DNA from: Chytridium lagenaria
Lineage: Eukaryota > Chytridiomycota > Chytridiomycetes > Chytridiales > Chytridiaceae
Direction: 5' to 3'
DNA: 64,000 nt
Assembly: GCA_025449115.1 (NCBI GenBank)
Contig: JAHLKC010000081.1
Coordinates: forward strand, 1 to 64,000
In this document: positions 53,089 to 64,000 of the stretch, piece by piece
Layout of the letters: the number at the start of each line of letters is the position of its first letter
Position numbering within the stretch: the stretch's first letter is position 1
Notes under the pieces: generated by a model
The model's input: only the letters and a program-made list of their open reading frames with translations
Told to the model about the DNA's origin: nothing
The model's database searches: none
Made by a program: the position numbers and the translations under genes

Positions 53089-56000
53089 TCAATCTCCACC
53101 TCCCATCTTCCCATCCTCATCCTCCTCCTCCTCCCCATCCACACCCCCCTTCCCCACAGCCCCAAACCTCGGTCGCTCCCCATACCTCACCACCATAACA
53201 CTATAACAACTCCTTCCAAACTCTTCAACAAGGTGATCCACAAAAAACCTCCTCCCCAACAACCCCAACCTCCAACCCCTCCATCTCACAAAACTCATTC
53301 AAACTTTTAAACCCCTGCTGATAAAACGCCCCAACCATCCGGTCCTTGGCTGTCCCGTACCTCGGTTGATGATACGACCAGAGGTACAAGGGTGGAGGGA
53401 GGTGTGGATGAATATCATCAGCGACGCGTTGTTCAAGTGCATGAAACATGGCTGGAATCATGGAATTCCCTGAAAGTCCTTGTTGTCCTAAACACCCCAA
53501 CTCCTGCAACCACACATGCTGGTCGGTAATGTTCCACTCAACGGCAGCGAATCCCGCAACAACGTATCCAGGCATACTCGCATCCATTTCAGCGCCAGGG
53601 AGAGGGGGGCGCCGAGAGGGATCGTTTTCGACGAGGATCAGGGATGTAGGTGAGAGCGAGGTATCGGTTGAATTGGCGGGTGGAAGACCAGGTGGTTCGG
53701 GTGGAGAGGAATTGACCACGGATAAAGAGGGAGAGGTTTCGAAGGGATATGTCCATAAAGGCGACGAGTTTGGAGTGAGTGTCATGAGCAGATCCCTTTG
53801 AACGCATGACGGAGGCTTCCGCGTAGGCATGTAGGAAGGCGGCTCTCCAACACTCGAGAGCGTCGGCCACAAGGTCTTCGACGGCGGTTTCGTAGGGTTT
53901 CAGGGAATGTGGGAGTGGGGTTTCCGGTGTGACGCCGATGGTATTTAGGGGGGTCGGAGGGTTCAACGGGATCGATGGATTCGATGAGGAGGGGGTCGAG
54001 GTTTTGATGGGTGGAGAAAGGGGTGTGGACGGGACAGCGAAAGACGACGTAGCGGTGTGTGTTGGGGGCGCCGACGCGGATATGGTTGAGGGAACAGTTT
54101 TTGCGACCGGGGAGAAAGAGTTCTTTCGGACGCCATTTGCCGGAACGCCATTGACCGCCTCCGCCGCAGTTTGTGCAGAATTCTAATTTTTAAAAAAGGG
54201 TAAGTTTGTGGGTTCTTTCGCGCGTTTCAAAGATGGAATGAAAAACAGGATAAAATCAAACAGGTTGAAATTATGAAAAGCACATTATAATGTAACTTGA
54301 GAGTTGTGAAAAAAAAGAGTGCAAAAAAAAACTAATCCAAAAACACACAAAGACGAAAAAACTCAAAAACAAAATTTAAAAAAATTAAAACTTACTGAAA
54401 TCTTCCATACACCGCCCACAAAACGGTTCCACTCCAAACTCTGGCTTCAACCCAAACCTCATCTCCACTCCCAGCCTCCTCCCCTTCCTTTTCCGCAATC
54501 CTAACTCCACCCATCCCAACCCCAACCCCACAAATCGCACACTCCATTACCATGCGTCGGTCCAAACCCTTTCCTCTTCCGTTTCCTTGCCCCTCCTCCA
54601 ACAACCGGCGGCGGTGCCTCCTCCTCCCCTGGACTCGTATCCCGTTTCCCCTTCCCACTCCGACAAGCCGAACAAATAAGATCCACAATGTACGGACACG
54701 CCAAGGCCTCACTGGTCCCATGCAAGAGCAGGACGCCAATGACGGCATGACAAGATCGACACCGGGCTTCGGCTTCAGCCATGGTCTTTTTGCCGACACT
54801 GCTTGTAGAGTAGCTGCGTGGTTTTGGTAAGACGGGGACGTTTTTCTTCTTCTTCGCGTTTGGTGGTAGATTTCGCGACGTGGTCGACGGAGGGTTGGGG
54901 ACGCGGTTGGGGAGGCTGGGGTTGGGGAGGATGGGGAGGAGGGGAGGGTTGTAGGTGTGGTGGAGATGGCGAGGGAACGCGGGGAACGGGGAGGTGGGTT
55001 GAGGCGTTTGCGAGGGTTGCGATGGAGGAGAGGGAGACGGAGCGGATCTTGTTGTTGTGGTGCGGGTGGAGAGGTGTGGGGAAGGGAAGGGAGGTGCTAC
55101 GTGGGGACGAGAGGGGAAGGTGCTGTTCGTGGGAGTTGAGTACGAATGAGGGATTTGTTGGAGGAGGTGAGAGTGTTTGGGGGTGACAGGTTGGAGTAGC
55201 CCCTCGGGCGGAGTTTGGGAGTCTGTCGATAACCATTTGGGGGTGGTGCTCCATTGGGTGGAGGGGGAGGAGGTAGACGGGTGGAAGGAGATGGTGAGGT
55301 GTGGTGTTGGCGTTGGTGGTGTTGTCGTTGTGGTCAAACATGCGTGGAGGGATGAGCGTGTAGTGGCTGGGGTGGTTGAGGTTGGGATGATGACAGGGAG
55401 CCTTTATTCACCATACGGATAGAGTTGGGGTGGGAGAGCATGGATTCGAAGGATTGTGGTGGGGCGAAAGAAGAGGAGGAGGAGGATGCAGCGGAGAAGG
55501 CGTGGGGAGAGACGGGCCCTGTGGACATCTGGTCGTTGGGCATGAGAGCGTTGAAATCCCAGATGCCCTGCCCCTTGGGTGTTTACATCTTGCGGAACTG
55601 TGGGTGAGGATGATATATAGGGCATAAGGGTATTGCCATTGATGTGTTGTTGCTGCCGTTGGGGTGGCCTGTCAGATTATATTGCTGAGGATCGGACGGA
55701 GAGGATGGGAACATATGAGCATCGGAATACAGATACGACGGCATCAGGCCCGAAGTGGAGACTGATGGCATTGAAGGTCCAACGATAGGTGAAGGAACTG
55801 AAAGATCCGAAAGGCTAACGTTTCCTAGTGGGAGAGTGATGACGCCTGTTGGCGACATTTCCATGTGGGTTGCGTTAAGTCCTGAAGGGGTCGCGGTAAA
55901 CGATGTTTGAATGTGATCGCCAATTACAGCTCCCCTCACTCTTCCTCCGCCTCCTCCTCCTCCTCCTCCCACTCCTTCTCCCCTTCCTGATCTACCACCT

Positions 56001-56502
56001 CCTTCTCCAGATCCATACGTTTGACTGCTGCTGTTACTGTTATTGTTGCAGTTCATGGTCAGTAATTGGTTTTGATTGTTGTTGGAGAAACTCTGCATCA
56101 TGGCGTCTACTGTCAAGTCTGCACCGTGTATCCAAGGCATAGACATGAGAGAAGCCAAATTCCGAAGTAGAGGACGTAGGAGTACTATCCAACCCAGGGT
56201 TCAACATCATCATGGACATGATAGATGATGAAGATGATGATGAAGGAGGAGACGCTGAAGATGATGAAGATAGCGTTAACAGGTCATCTCCAGTGGTGAT
56301 TCTGAGGATGGTAGCAGCGATGACAGTTGTTCTTGGATATGATGATGCATAGACGAGTGTTGTTGGTGATACAGTTGAACTGACGATGGTGCTGGCAATA
56401 ATGAAGAAGAGGAAGAAGAAGAAGAGCGATGATCCTGCTGTTGCTGCTGCTGCATCTGCATCATCATCATTGGTTCATGTGGTGTAGTTGTTGTTGCTGC
56501 AT
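53089..56502 (-). CDS. CxxC-rich putative zinc-binding protein with possible C-terminal acetyltransferase-like domain
   Basis: The start is ATG 56502 (MQQQQLHHMNQ, one base missing before a Met/Gln run). About 550 disordered Ser/Gly/Pro residues precede a Cys-rich block in 54187-54800: CRSCHAVIG, CPYIVDLICSAC, CAICGVG, FCGRCMED, FCTNCGGGGQWRSGKWRPKE and GRKNCSLNHIRVG. These CxxC pairs suggest several zinc sites. An intron (54188-54401) separates FCGRC from FCTNC. The last about 250 residues include YVVAGFAAVEWNITDQHVWL and SMIPAMFHALEQRV, reminiscent of a GNAT core but not decisive, ending near 53089. Many one-base losses interrupt the frame, and one in-frame TAA near 55588 needs an intron or error. 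It could be a nuclear regulator; the family is not named with confidence. Confidence 0.6.
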
Positions 56503-58171
56503 CGTATTCTATCTAATCCCAGAGTCAAGTCAGGTCAAGGTCAGAGTCAAGAGTGAGTCCAAAGTCAAGAGCCAGGTCAGTCGTCCTCCTTCAACGGTTT
56601 GGTTGTGATGGTGATGTGGTATAAACGCGATGGCTGGTGTTGAGGTGTTTTTGAGGTGTGAGGGAAATAACAGGGAGTGAGATAATAGGGGTAGGCTGGT
56701 TAAGGTACTAGGTAACTAGGGTAAGGTGTAGGAGGGTAGTTGCACCACAGGCGTCGCTCCTTGTCTTATTTTTTTTATTTATTTATTTTATTTTATTAAA
56801 TGTTTTTATTCTTCTGTCCAGAACCAACCAAAAGAGAATAAAGTGGGCCAATAGGGTATTTTCCCTAGAGTAACTATATTTTTAATTAATTATATTTTGC
56901 ACTTTGAGGGGATACCAATAGTTACACAGAAACCAAGGAACAAAAGAAGAAAAAAAATAATATAAAAATGAATATAAAAAAAGTAAAAAAAAATAACGAA
57001 AATGTCCGATATGATGATGAAACATCAAGTAAATAAATACATAAACAAACATGTACAATTGTAAATATGTGGTAGATGTATTTTAATATTTACACGACAA
57101 TAAATTACATAAAGTAAAAAGTATACGTGCATCAATACACATGGGGAATGCTTTACTGAAATAAAAATATAAAGAATGCAACGAGACGAGAGAACACTGA
57201 TGCAAACAGCCAGTGATACACTCCCTCATCCAAGCTCATCAGTGGAGCTACTGAATGCCTCTCTCCTGCGTACGTTTATCTAAGTGGCCCAACAGGCTAA
57301 TTGGATAACTGAGTAATTCACTGAGATATCTGCCTTTATGGCGAAACGAATGCCGAGAATATTATATTGTTTTCATGAATAGAGCAGAGTCTCTTCAGAC
57401 TTCGGTAACTTAAACTACAAGCAAGGGCTGAGAAAAAGTCTAATAATAAAAACACAGAGGAGAGGACTAATAAAAGGTTGCATATTTATAAATACACTAT
57501 TAAATCGAAACCAACGAGTGAAATGATAAAATTATTATAAATATATTAGGGGTTTAAATTTTTATATTATTTAGAGGTAATGCGTCAATCTTTGGTTTGA
57601 GTCCGCAGTTGCTACGTCAAGAATTCTCGTCGTGTTTCTTAAAAAACACTGATCTGAACGTGCGTGAATGCTGAACGCCAATCAATCCATGAAGCGTAAC
57701 GACAGGCGACAGACGTGACGCCTAAACAAATATATTAGAGAGCTGAGCGTATGTTTTAAGGAGTTTAACAACTTACTCCGCGAATCCCCAAGGAGTGACT
57801 ATCAGTCAAGGCAATCATAAAGTCATCCAAACGTGATATCTTGATAATCTACAATGGAAAGCTTTTGATTAGGTAAATAGGCGCTTTTCGTTCAAAAGGC
57901 AACATACACCAGGGGCTCGGCGCCTTTTTTAACGTCTCATTTGAGAATCTCCAATTCTTGGCTCGACTTAAGCTGCATTATATTATAACGACATCCTCAT
58001 TTTAATGCCTTGGGATCAGACAGGTTGAACCCAAGGTCTTGGCAGCAGGGAAGACCATAAAATCTATAAAAATTGCATTATAATAGTTGATTTCCTAATG
58101 TCGCCCTCGTTGAGAATGAAAATAATTTCTCGTATATAAAGATAGCGCTGCATTAGGATATGCACATATAG
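56503..58171. other. AT-rich intergenic region
   Basis: Promoter side of the zinc-binding gene. A-runs and ATAAATAAAT stretches. No gene or RNA gene I can support. Confidence 0.5.
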
Positions 58172-58432
58172 CTAGCTACCAATGCGGGTAAGGAACACTT
58201 TATCGGGAGTTGTCGCAACCAAAGTGGTTTCTTTTACAGTCGTGAAATAACTTTGACAGGATCGACATTTATTGAAGAAAGTGATGTTTGTAGATTTAAA
58301 GAAATATTGAATTTTTACATATTTATTTCCCGCTCTCTTTGAGAAGAGTGAGGTTCGTTTATGAGGGATGACGGCTGGCTTGACATTGACTGATAAAACG
58401 AGTATCAGGTAAAGAAAGGCCTCAGCCGTCAT
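58172..58432 (-). CDS. possible small secreted protein (86 residues)
   Basis: An ATG-started frame with a hydrophobic N-terminus (MTAEAFLYLILVLSVNVKPA) resembling a signal peptide, then a basic stretch and a CRSC motif. It stands alone in AT-rich DNA with no clear promoter, so chance is a real alternative. Confidence 0.25.
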   Translation of the reverse strand: MTAEAFLYLILVLSVNVKPAVIPHKRTSLFSKRAGNKYVKIQYFFKSTNITFFNKCRSCQSYFTTVKETTLVATTPDKVFLTRIGS

Positions 58433-58656
58433 TGCACTTTACAATGTGTAACATTTCTCCAACCTTCATAAACACTTTGTCTACTTGTGTAACTGTATGC
58501 CGTAATCATGTCATTTTTTTTTGATTTGTTAAATAAATATATAAAAAATTATACTAATTAACCTTACATATATACAGCATATAGATATAGCTGTTGAAGG
58601 AAGACAACTTCCGTCATTCGCCGTCGCTCATCTCTCACCGTAATCGTCGTTTCGTC
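58433..58656. other. 5' flank of the bestrophin-like gene
   Basis: T-rich, with TATATATACAGCATATAG near 58567. No gene seen. Confidence 0.45.
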
Positions 58657-60430
58657 ATGGCCTCAAATAATGCATCCCCATCGGTCACTGCATCTGCATC
58701 TGCACCTCAAACAGCAAACACCACTCCATCCTCACCCTCATCAAAATCATCATCACGATCTTATCCATCACCACCACCCATCCCATCTTCCCCTTCAGCA
58801 ACAACACACTCACATGGAGACTCTCACACAAAGAGACGATCAAGAAACCCACTTTACTCTCAAAAGGGCGATACAAGTGCCACGGACCTCCTCCAAAAGA
58901 TCAAGAATGTGCAGCAAGTCACCCAAGAAAACAATATCAAACATAAGGAGAGAATGAGGCAAACTGTGAGACTCTTATCCTTCATACCGCCCCTCCCCAA
59001 TATTTTCTTTTAAAAAGAATCAAGTCTTACGCTTCTTGTTTTAGCGCATGCTTCCATTCAGTATATTTTTAAGGTGAAGGGCTCCGTCATCCCAAATATT
59101 GTCATCCCAGGCGTGGTTATCACATTATGGGCGTTGTTTTGGGTGGCTATCTACATGCACACTGCGTAAGCTATCCTCATCTTTCTCTTTTGGTATTTAC
59201 CTCTTCCTCTAGTTTCCGAGGCTGGGCAACTTCCCCTTTCCTCATATCCATCATCTCCGTCGGTAAGTCAGTTGCCACACACTTTCTCTAATAAATCAGT
59301 ACTCGGTCTTCTTCTCGTCTTTCGGACAAACACGGCATACGATCGGTACTGGGAAGGAAGGAGGCAATGGGCGACCCTTACCACGCATTGCAGGAACATT
59401 GCGAGGCTTGTTTGGGTATATACGTCAATGTTCTTTTTTTTATGTCGCTGGATAGGAATCATACTGATTTTCGTGGTAGATTACGGCTAACTTGCAATCG
59501 GAGCGTGAGCAAAAGGAAGCGAGAGGTGTCATGAATCTCGTCCTCGCTTACCCTATCGCCGTCAAGGTTTGTGTTGATTATATACTCCACCCTTTCATCG
59601 TGATGATTTAAACCTACATTTTCCTTGTATTGCAGCACCAGCTTCGTAGCGAATTTGGAACTCAGGTAAGCATCTTCACGCATCGTTTATAATTCACAAC
59701 ACTCACATTAATAATATCAGCACTCGGACCTCGCCCATCTCCTCATCCACGTTCCAGGCCTAGACCCCATGCAAAACCCCGACCTCAACCACATCCCTCT
59801 CGAAATAACATACTACATTGCCTCCTACGTCGCCCGCGCCAGAAAAGCTGGTACTAAAAGCACCTCTCTCCCATATCCTCATCTAACCCCAAAACTCCAC
59901 AGAAACCATCGACATGCAAACCCAAGTCGGTATTACGACCGCCCTCTCTGGTCTCGTTGATTGTTTGACCTCTTTCGAACGTATCAAAAATACCCCTATC
60001 CCACTCGCCTACAGCATTCATCTTCGTCAAGTTGTCCTTATCTACCTCCTTTCCCTCCCTTTCCAACTCGTCTCTGCCCTTTTCTACGCTACCATCCCCG
60101 TGGTAGCGATTGCAGCGTTCACGTTTTTCGGTATTGAGGCGATCGCGGGACAGATTGAAAACCCGTTCGGATATGATGAAAATGATTTGGCGATAGAGTA
60201 AGTTGTAATCTTTTTTTTTAACATGCTTTGGGTGAGTGTGGTCGTCGTTTAACCCGTTTCACTTCTTTTGTAGGAGCTTTGTGAGTCAGATTAGGTTTGA
60301 GGTGCATCAACTTCTCTCCATGGCGCTCGGGAAGCAAAGTCCCACCTCATGGGGTCTCCCCCACATTGACCCATCATCGCACATTCTCTCCATTGCAGAG
60401 CGTAAAGCCGCTGGTGAAAAATTACATTAG
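58657..60430 (+). CDS. bestrophin-like (RFP-TM/UPF0187) chloride channel family protein
   Basis: Nine exons: 58657-58965, 59045-59165, 59213-59262, 59300-59415, 59480-59566, 59636-59665, 59721-59850, 59903-60197 and 60274-60430. After a Ser/Pro-rich leader the family core reads RMLPFSIF, IPGVVITLWALFWVAIYMHT, LLLVFRTNTAYDRYWEGRRQ, CRNIARLVW, VMNLVLAYPIAVKHQLR, IPLAYSIHLRQVVLIYLLSL and GIEAIAGQIENPFGYDENDL. The FRTNTAYDRYWEGR and E-PFGYD-NDL motifs define this family. Only one frame break is seen (T-run 59066-59070). These proteins form anion channels in plasma, vacuolar or other membranes; the ion and membrane are not resolved. Confidence 0.9.
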
Positions 60431-61136
60431 TACTTTGCCACGTTTGCTTTTTGTTTTATTTTCTTTTCCTCTTATCTCGGTACATCCATCCGTTTTTCTA
60501 GAATTCCAATGATCTCCTTTTTAAGTTACAAAACTTTTTATTTTTATATCGCTTCGTTTTTTTCCTCTTTTTTGAAACGTTTTTGTGGATCGGGTTATCA
60601 ATTATCAGTATATTCCTATATTGTTGAAATGGTTTTTCATCTCTTATGATATCGCGTGCGGGCCCAGATATTCACTGTTTGTTTGAAAAGCTGGTTGGCG
60701 ACTACTTTCTGCATATGTTATGTCCGCCGATGCTCTTGTCCGCTAATACTCTTTTCCGCCATGGTTGGTAGGGTTCCAGGTCACCTTCCTCTACGTTCTT
60801 GGAACGATGCAACTTTTTACACCATTTACTCCCACAAAGTAGTGATTTGTCTCACGAATAAGAAAGGACGGGGTTTCGACTCTCTCGGCCTCTATGGTCC
60901 TTATGTTTTGTATGCAAAACTGTAGTTTAGTCAACCGGCTCGGAAAATAAATATGTCCGATCCTTTTTAACGCCTCTAACGAATAGCGGGGGCAGGTGGT
61001 TTCGATTTTACCACAAAAATCTTTTCCTTGTTTCACTGATGACGGGGATGGCTACGTAAACTTGGGTGTCTCAACAAAAAAGGGTCAAAAAAAAGTTTTT
61101 TGGCATAGAGAGAAAAACCACATCCGTCGTCTGACC
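60431..61136. other. intergenic
   Basis: T-rich 3' flank and promoter. The open frame at 60656-60925 (+) shows no domain. Confidence 0.45.
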
Positions 61137-64000
61137 ATGCGTGCTTTCTCAGGTACTCCTCGAGGGTCAAATGCGTTTGCAGGGAATCATCAGCAAGCGT
61201 CACCAATGTCAGCCTCATCGCAGGCGCATCCGGTGAATGAGTATTATGCTGTGACGCCGGCGAGTCAGCAACAGCAACAGCAGGGGAATGGGTTGAGAAC
61301 GTTTATGAGAGCGTTTGTTGGCGGAACCGAGTGGTGGGACCGCAACGCAGGAGGAGTTGTGGAGAGAGTTGGAAGAAGACAAACTGGTAACATAAACCTG
61401 ACGCCTTTTCTGTTTTAGTTTTCTTGGAGCTTCTCTGCTTTAGCCTGGTGCTCCGCTACTTATGTTGTGCATGATCGATCATCTAACCCTCCTCCTCTAA
61501 AACAGTCATCCCCAACCTCCCCAAAGTCCTCCATGAAGCCACGAACCTCCCACAACCTCCACCCGTTCCTCCCAAGATCCTTCCACCCTCACCATGATGG
61601 CTCCTCGCAAATCCCAATCCTCAAACCCCTCCCCACCCCCCTCCCTCAAATACCGTTCCCCACCTCCAGGTGCCCCAGGATCGCCCTCCACTCTTCCCCG
61701 GAAACTCAACACAGCGCCAAAAGTCGGGACTGCGGCGAGTGTGACATTGGGGAGGAAGCCGGGGACAGGGGGTGGACCGGACCATGGAGGCGTATAGACA
61801 GAGACAACCGTCTGGAGGGTTTGATGGGTTTGATGCTCCACCACCCCCCGCCGCCGGTACCAAATATGTATGGAGGGTTTGGGGGTATGATGCACCTTCG
61901 CCTCCTGGGATGTTTAGACAACCGTCTGGGAATGGGTATGATGCACCTCTGCCTCCTGGGATGTTTGGACAACCGTCTGGGAATGGGTATGATGCACCAC
62001 TTCCACCGAATATGTATAGACAGCCATCTGGGAACGGGTTCGATGGGGTGCCTCCACCAAAATATGTATCGACAGCCGTCTGGAAATGGGGTTTAGCGGT
62101 CCCCCCAATATGTTTAGACAACCCTCAGGCAATGGATTCGATACGCCCCCGAATAGCTTTAGGCGACCATCTGGCAACGGATTCGACGCAATACCAAACA
62201 CATACAGACCATCACCTGGAGCCGTGTTTGACGCACCTCCACCGCCGCCGAACATGTACACTCAACCCTCTGGAAACGGTGCACCCGCCGAATAATTACA
62301 GACAACCTCCCTTTGACGCACCCAACACATACCGCCAACCTCCAGACCCAAACGCATACAGACATCCCGATGCTTTTGAGCGATACGATGCCCCGGATCA
62401 TAGACGTCGAGCTGATCAACCCCCCGATGGATGGACGCTGCGGCAAGGTGGATACGGACAAGTGGATGGTTCGATTGTGGTTGAGGTTCCGAGGGAGGTT
62501 TATCAACGTGTTGAAGAGGGGGGATCATTACCGCGATGGAGGAGTCAGCATGCATCGATTTATAGTGTGATGCCCAGTGATGGTGGATGGATGGATGAAG
62601 AGGATGATGATGACGAGAAACGACGTGGATGATGGCGGATTGGGTGAGAGATTGAGGGAGGCGACGGTTAGAGGGAGAGTGGATGTGGTGAGAGAGGACT
62701 CGAAACCTAAGGCGCCGATGAGAGTTGACAGTGTGTCAAAAAACACTTCACCAAAAGTGGGTGGTTTGCCCTCACCAACATTTACTGCGCCCCCACAGCC
62801 TCCTATCGAGAGGATTCCTCAACATAACATTGACGCTTCTATAAGAACACATCAACAACAGCTTGACGTGAAAGAAGCCCCTCATGAGCCAAGACCCTCT
62901 CCTCCAGGCTCATCCCTGCTCCGCGACACCCCTCCACAACAACAATCAAAAAATAAAAACCCTCCACCACAACCCGTCGTATCCGAAGACTACGTCAACG
63001 CCCTACTAGGTCAACTCGACCAAGCTCTCAATGTCGCCATGAAAAACACTCCAACCCCAAACCCCACCACCGACCAACCTCGCCAACCGCAGCAACCCGC
63101 CACCCGTCCCGTCCTCCAAGTCCGCGCTCCAAAACCTCTTCCCCCACGTCCCATCGACCCACCACCACACCTCCGTCCCGATGATAAGAAGAAACGCATC
63201 TCCTTTGCCGCCGACCCCAAAACGTCCTCCCTCCCTCGTGCTTCGTCCAAAGAACCGAAACTCATTGCTCCAGCGTCCACCATCCGTTCTCGCGCAAAGC
63301 CGGATACTGCATCCACGCGCCAAAGAAGGAGGAACGGTTGAGCTTTGATCCGAAAGCCTTGGAGGCCTTTGTGTTGGGGAAACCGATACCCGTTGTCGAG
63401 GAGTCGGAGAGTGACGAAGATAAGGAGGAGAAGAAGAGTGGGGATGTGGGTTTGCAGAGTGGCGTTGGGGAGGAAAGTGGGCAAGGTCTTGGCGCAACGA
63501 CTTGGGAGAAGCAACTTTCGGAGGTTGATGCTGCCATTGCCGCGGGGCCAAAACCCAGTGTAGGTGTTGCGGATTGGGAAAGACGACCATCCCAAGCTGC
63601 GGTTGCGGTTACCCCTGTAAAGTCTGTGGTGCCTGAAACCGCCGCCCCAAAATCAGCAGGACCTGGTACAGCGCCGTGGACGAGACGACCTTCTGAGGGT
63701 GTGATTGCATCTGGACCCAAGTCTGCGGGAGTTGGTGCAGCTCCATGGGAGCGGCGGCCATCTGAAACAGCGGTAGTGACGCCTCGGAGACCGTCTGAAG
63801 CTGGAGGTGCTGCGAGGATTCGGAGACCATCGGAGACAGCAGCGCCTCCGCGACTCGTTGATCAAAAGGACGATGAGAATGATGTTTGGGGTGGACGGTG
63901 AGATGCCACCTGGGTTTGTTCCGCCGCCTCGTGGGGAATCGGTGGTGCGGTCAGCCAGTCGTGGAAAACGGTTGTTGCCGTCTTTCCGGAATCGTGAGAA
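61137..64000 (+). CDS. repeat-rich disordered protein, 3' end cut by window
   Basis: Exon 1 runs from ATG 61137 (MRAFSGTPRGSNAFAGNHQQ) to 61386. The next exon starts near 61505 and continues through several frame breaks to the window end. Two repeat families stand out. The first, at 61885-62300, is a 17-residue unit YDAPxPPGMFRQPSGNG encoded by 51-bp repeats, with divergent units after it (FDTPPNSFRRPSGNG, FDAIPNTYRPSPGA). The second, at about 63560-63870, is xPKSAGxGxAPWxRRPSE. Between them lie Pro-rich and charged regions, including SEDYVNALLGQLDQALNVAM and KKKRISFAADPK. No globular domain or TM is seen. It could be a scaffold or adhesion-related protein. The last readable residues are in a shifted frame (PPGFVPPPRGESVVRSASRG). 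Confidence 0.6.
61885..62090 (+). repeat. 51-bp in-gene tandem repeat (17 residues), four units
   Basis: Unit starts at 61885, 61936, 61987 and 62038 (exact 51-bp spacing). Each encodes a DAPxPP...RQPSGNG unit or a variant. Confidence 0.85.

Noticed and set aside
57180..57360. Possible tRNA-like segment
   Set aside because: I looked for A and B box patterns and a cloverleaf and could not build one.

Overview
The window looks like nuclear DNA from an early-diverging fungus, most likely a chytrid-type lineage. I infer this from dense protein-coding genes on both strands, many short GT..AG introns (about 45-390 nt), long Ser/Pro/Gln-rich disordered tails, and recognisable families: a GT32 mannosyltransferase, a HAL/SAT4-type kinase, an ARF-like GTPase, NRAMP, a bestrophin-like channel, DUF1279 and DUF3429 proteins, and two membrane-anchored SH3 proteins. 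I see no bacterial operon signals, no phage, no CRISPR, and no tRNA or rRNA that I can support. The clade is an inference from gene content, not a database result.

Layout: 1-2292 is gene-poor, with the 3' end of one gene and traces of open frames. 2293-6220 holds a C2H2 zinc-finger factor (+) and a GT32 glycosyltransferase (-). 7382-12990 holds a J-domain/TMEM185-like membrane protein (-) divergent from a HAL-type kinase (+). 13592-22109 holds a cyclic-nucleotide-binding protein (-), an F-box-like protein, an ankyrin protein and a membrane-anchored DUF4097-like protein (all +). 22618-29313 holds a single-TM protein, a Ser-rich protein and a SAM-domain protein (all -). 29396-32727 holds an NR2C2AP homologue and a TM-SH3 protein (+). 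32951-35060 is a satellite array. 35597-47732 holds a small Pro/Ala-rich gene, an ARF-like GTPase, a 4-TM SH3 protein of Sho1 layout, an NRAMP transporter and a divergent pair of predicted mitochondrial membrane proteins. 48077-56502 is a duplicated region: two paralogous secreted-protein genes, a truncated copy of a zinc-binding gene, and its full parent. 58657-64000 holds a bestrophin-like gene and a repeat-rich disordered protein that runs off the end.

One feature runs through everything. Most long genes are interrupted by small frameshifts. In nearly every one I could locate, the reading frame shifts as if a single base were missing, usually inside a homopolymer or short repeat, while splice sites and catalytic motifs stay intact. 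That fits an assembly with residual long-read deletion errors better than wholesale pseudogenisation. Because of this, gene coordinates below span several shorter open frames. The duplicated region gives an internal check: the truncated copy at 50334-50789 is open where its parent at 55180-55480 is broken.

Functional links I can support are limited. Two SH3-tailed membrane proteins, a cAMP-type binding domain protein, a HAL-type kinase and an ARF-like GTPase suggest signalling and trafficking roles. The DUF3429/DUF1279 pair shares one short promoter and both look mitochondrial. The SAM and NR2C2AP genes share an 82-bp divergent promoter. The secreted-protein pair and its flanking satellite and dispersed repeats are the most lineage-specific, least explained part of the window.
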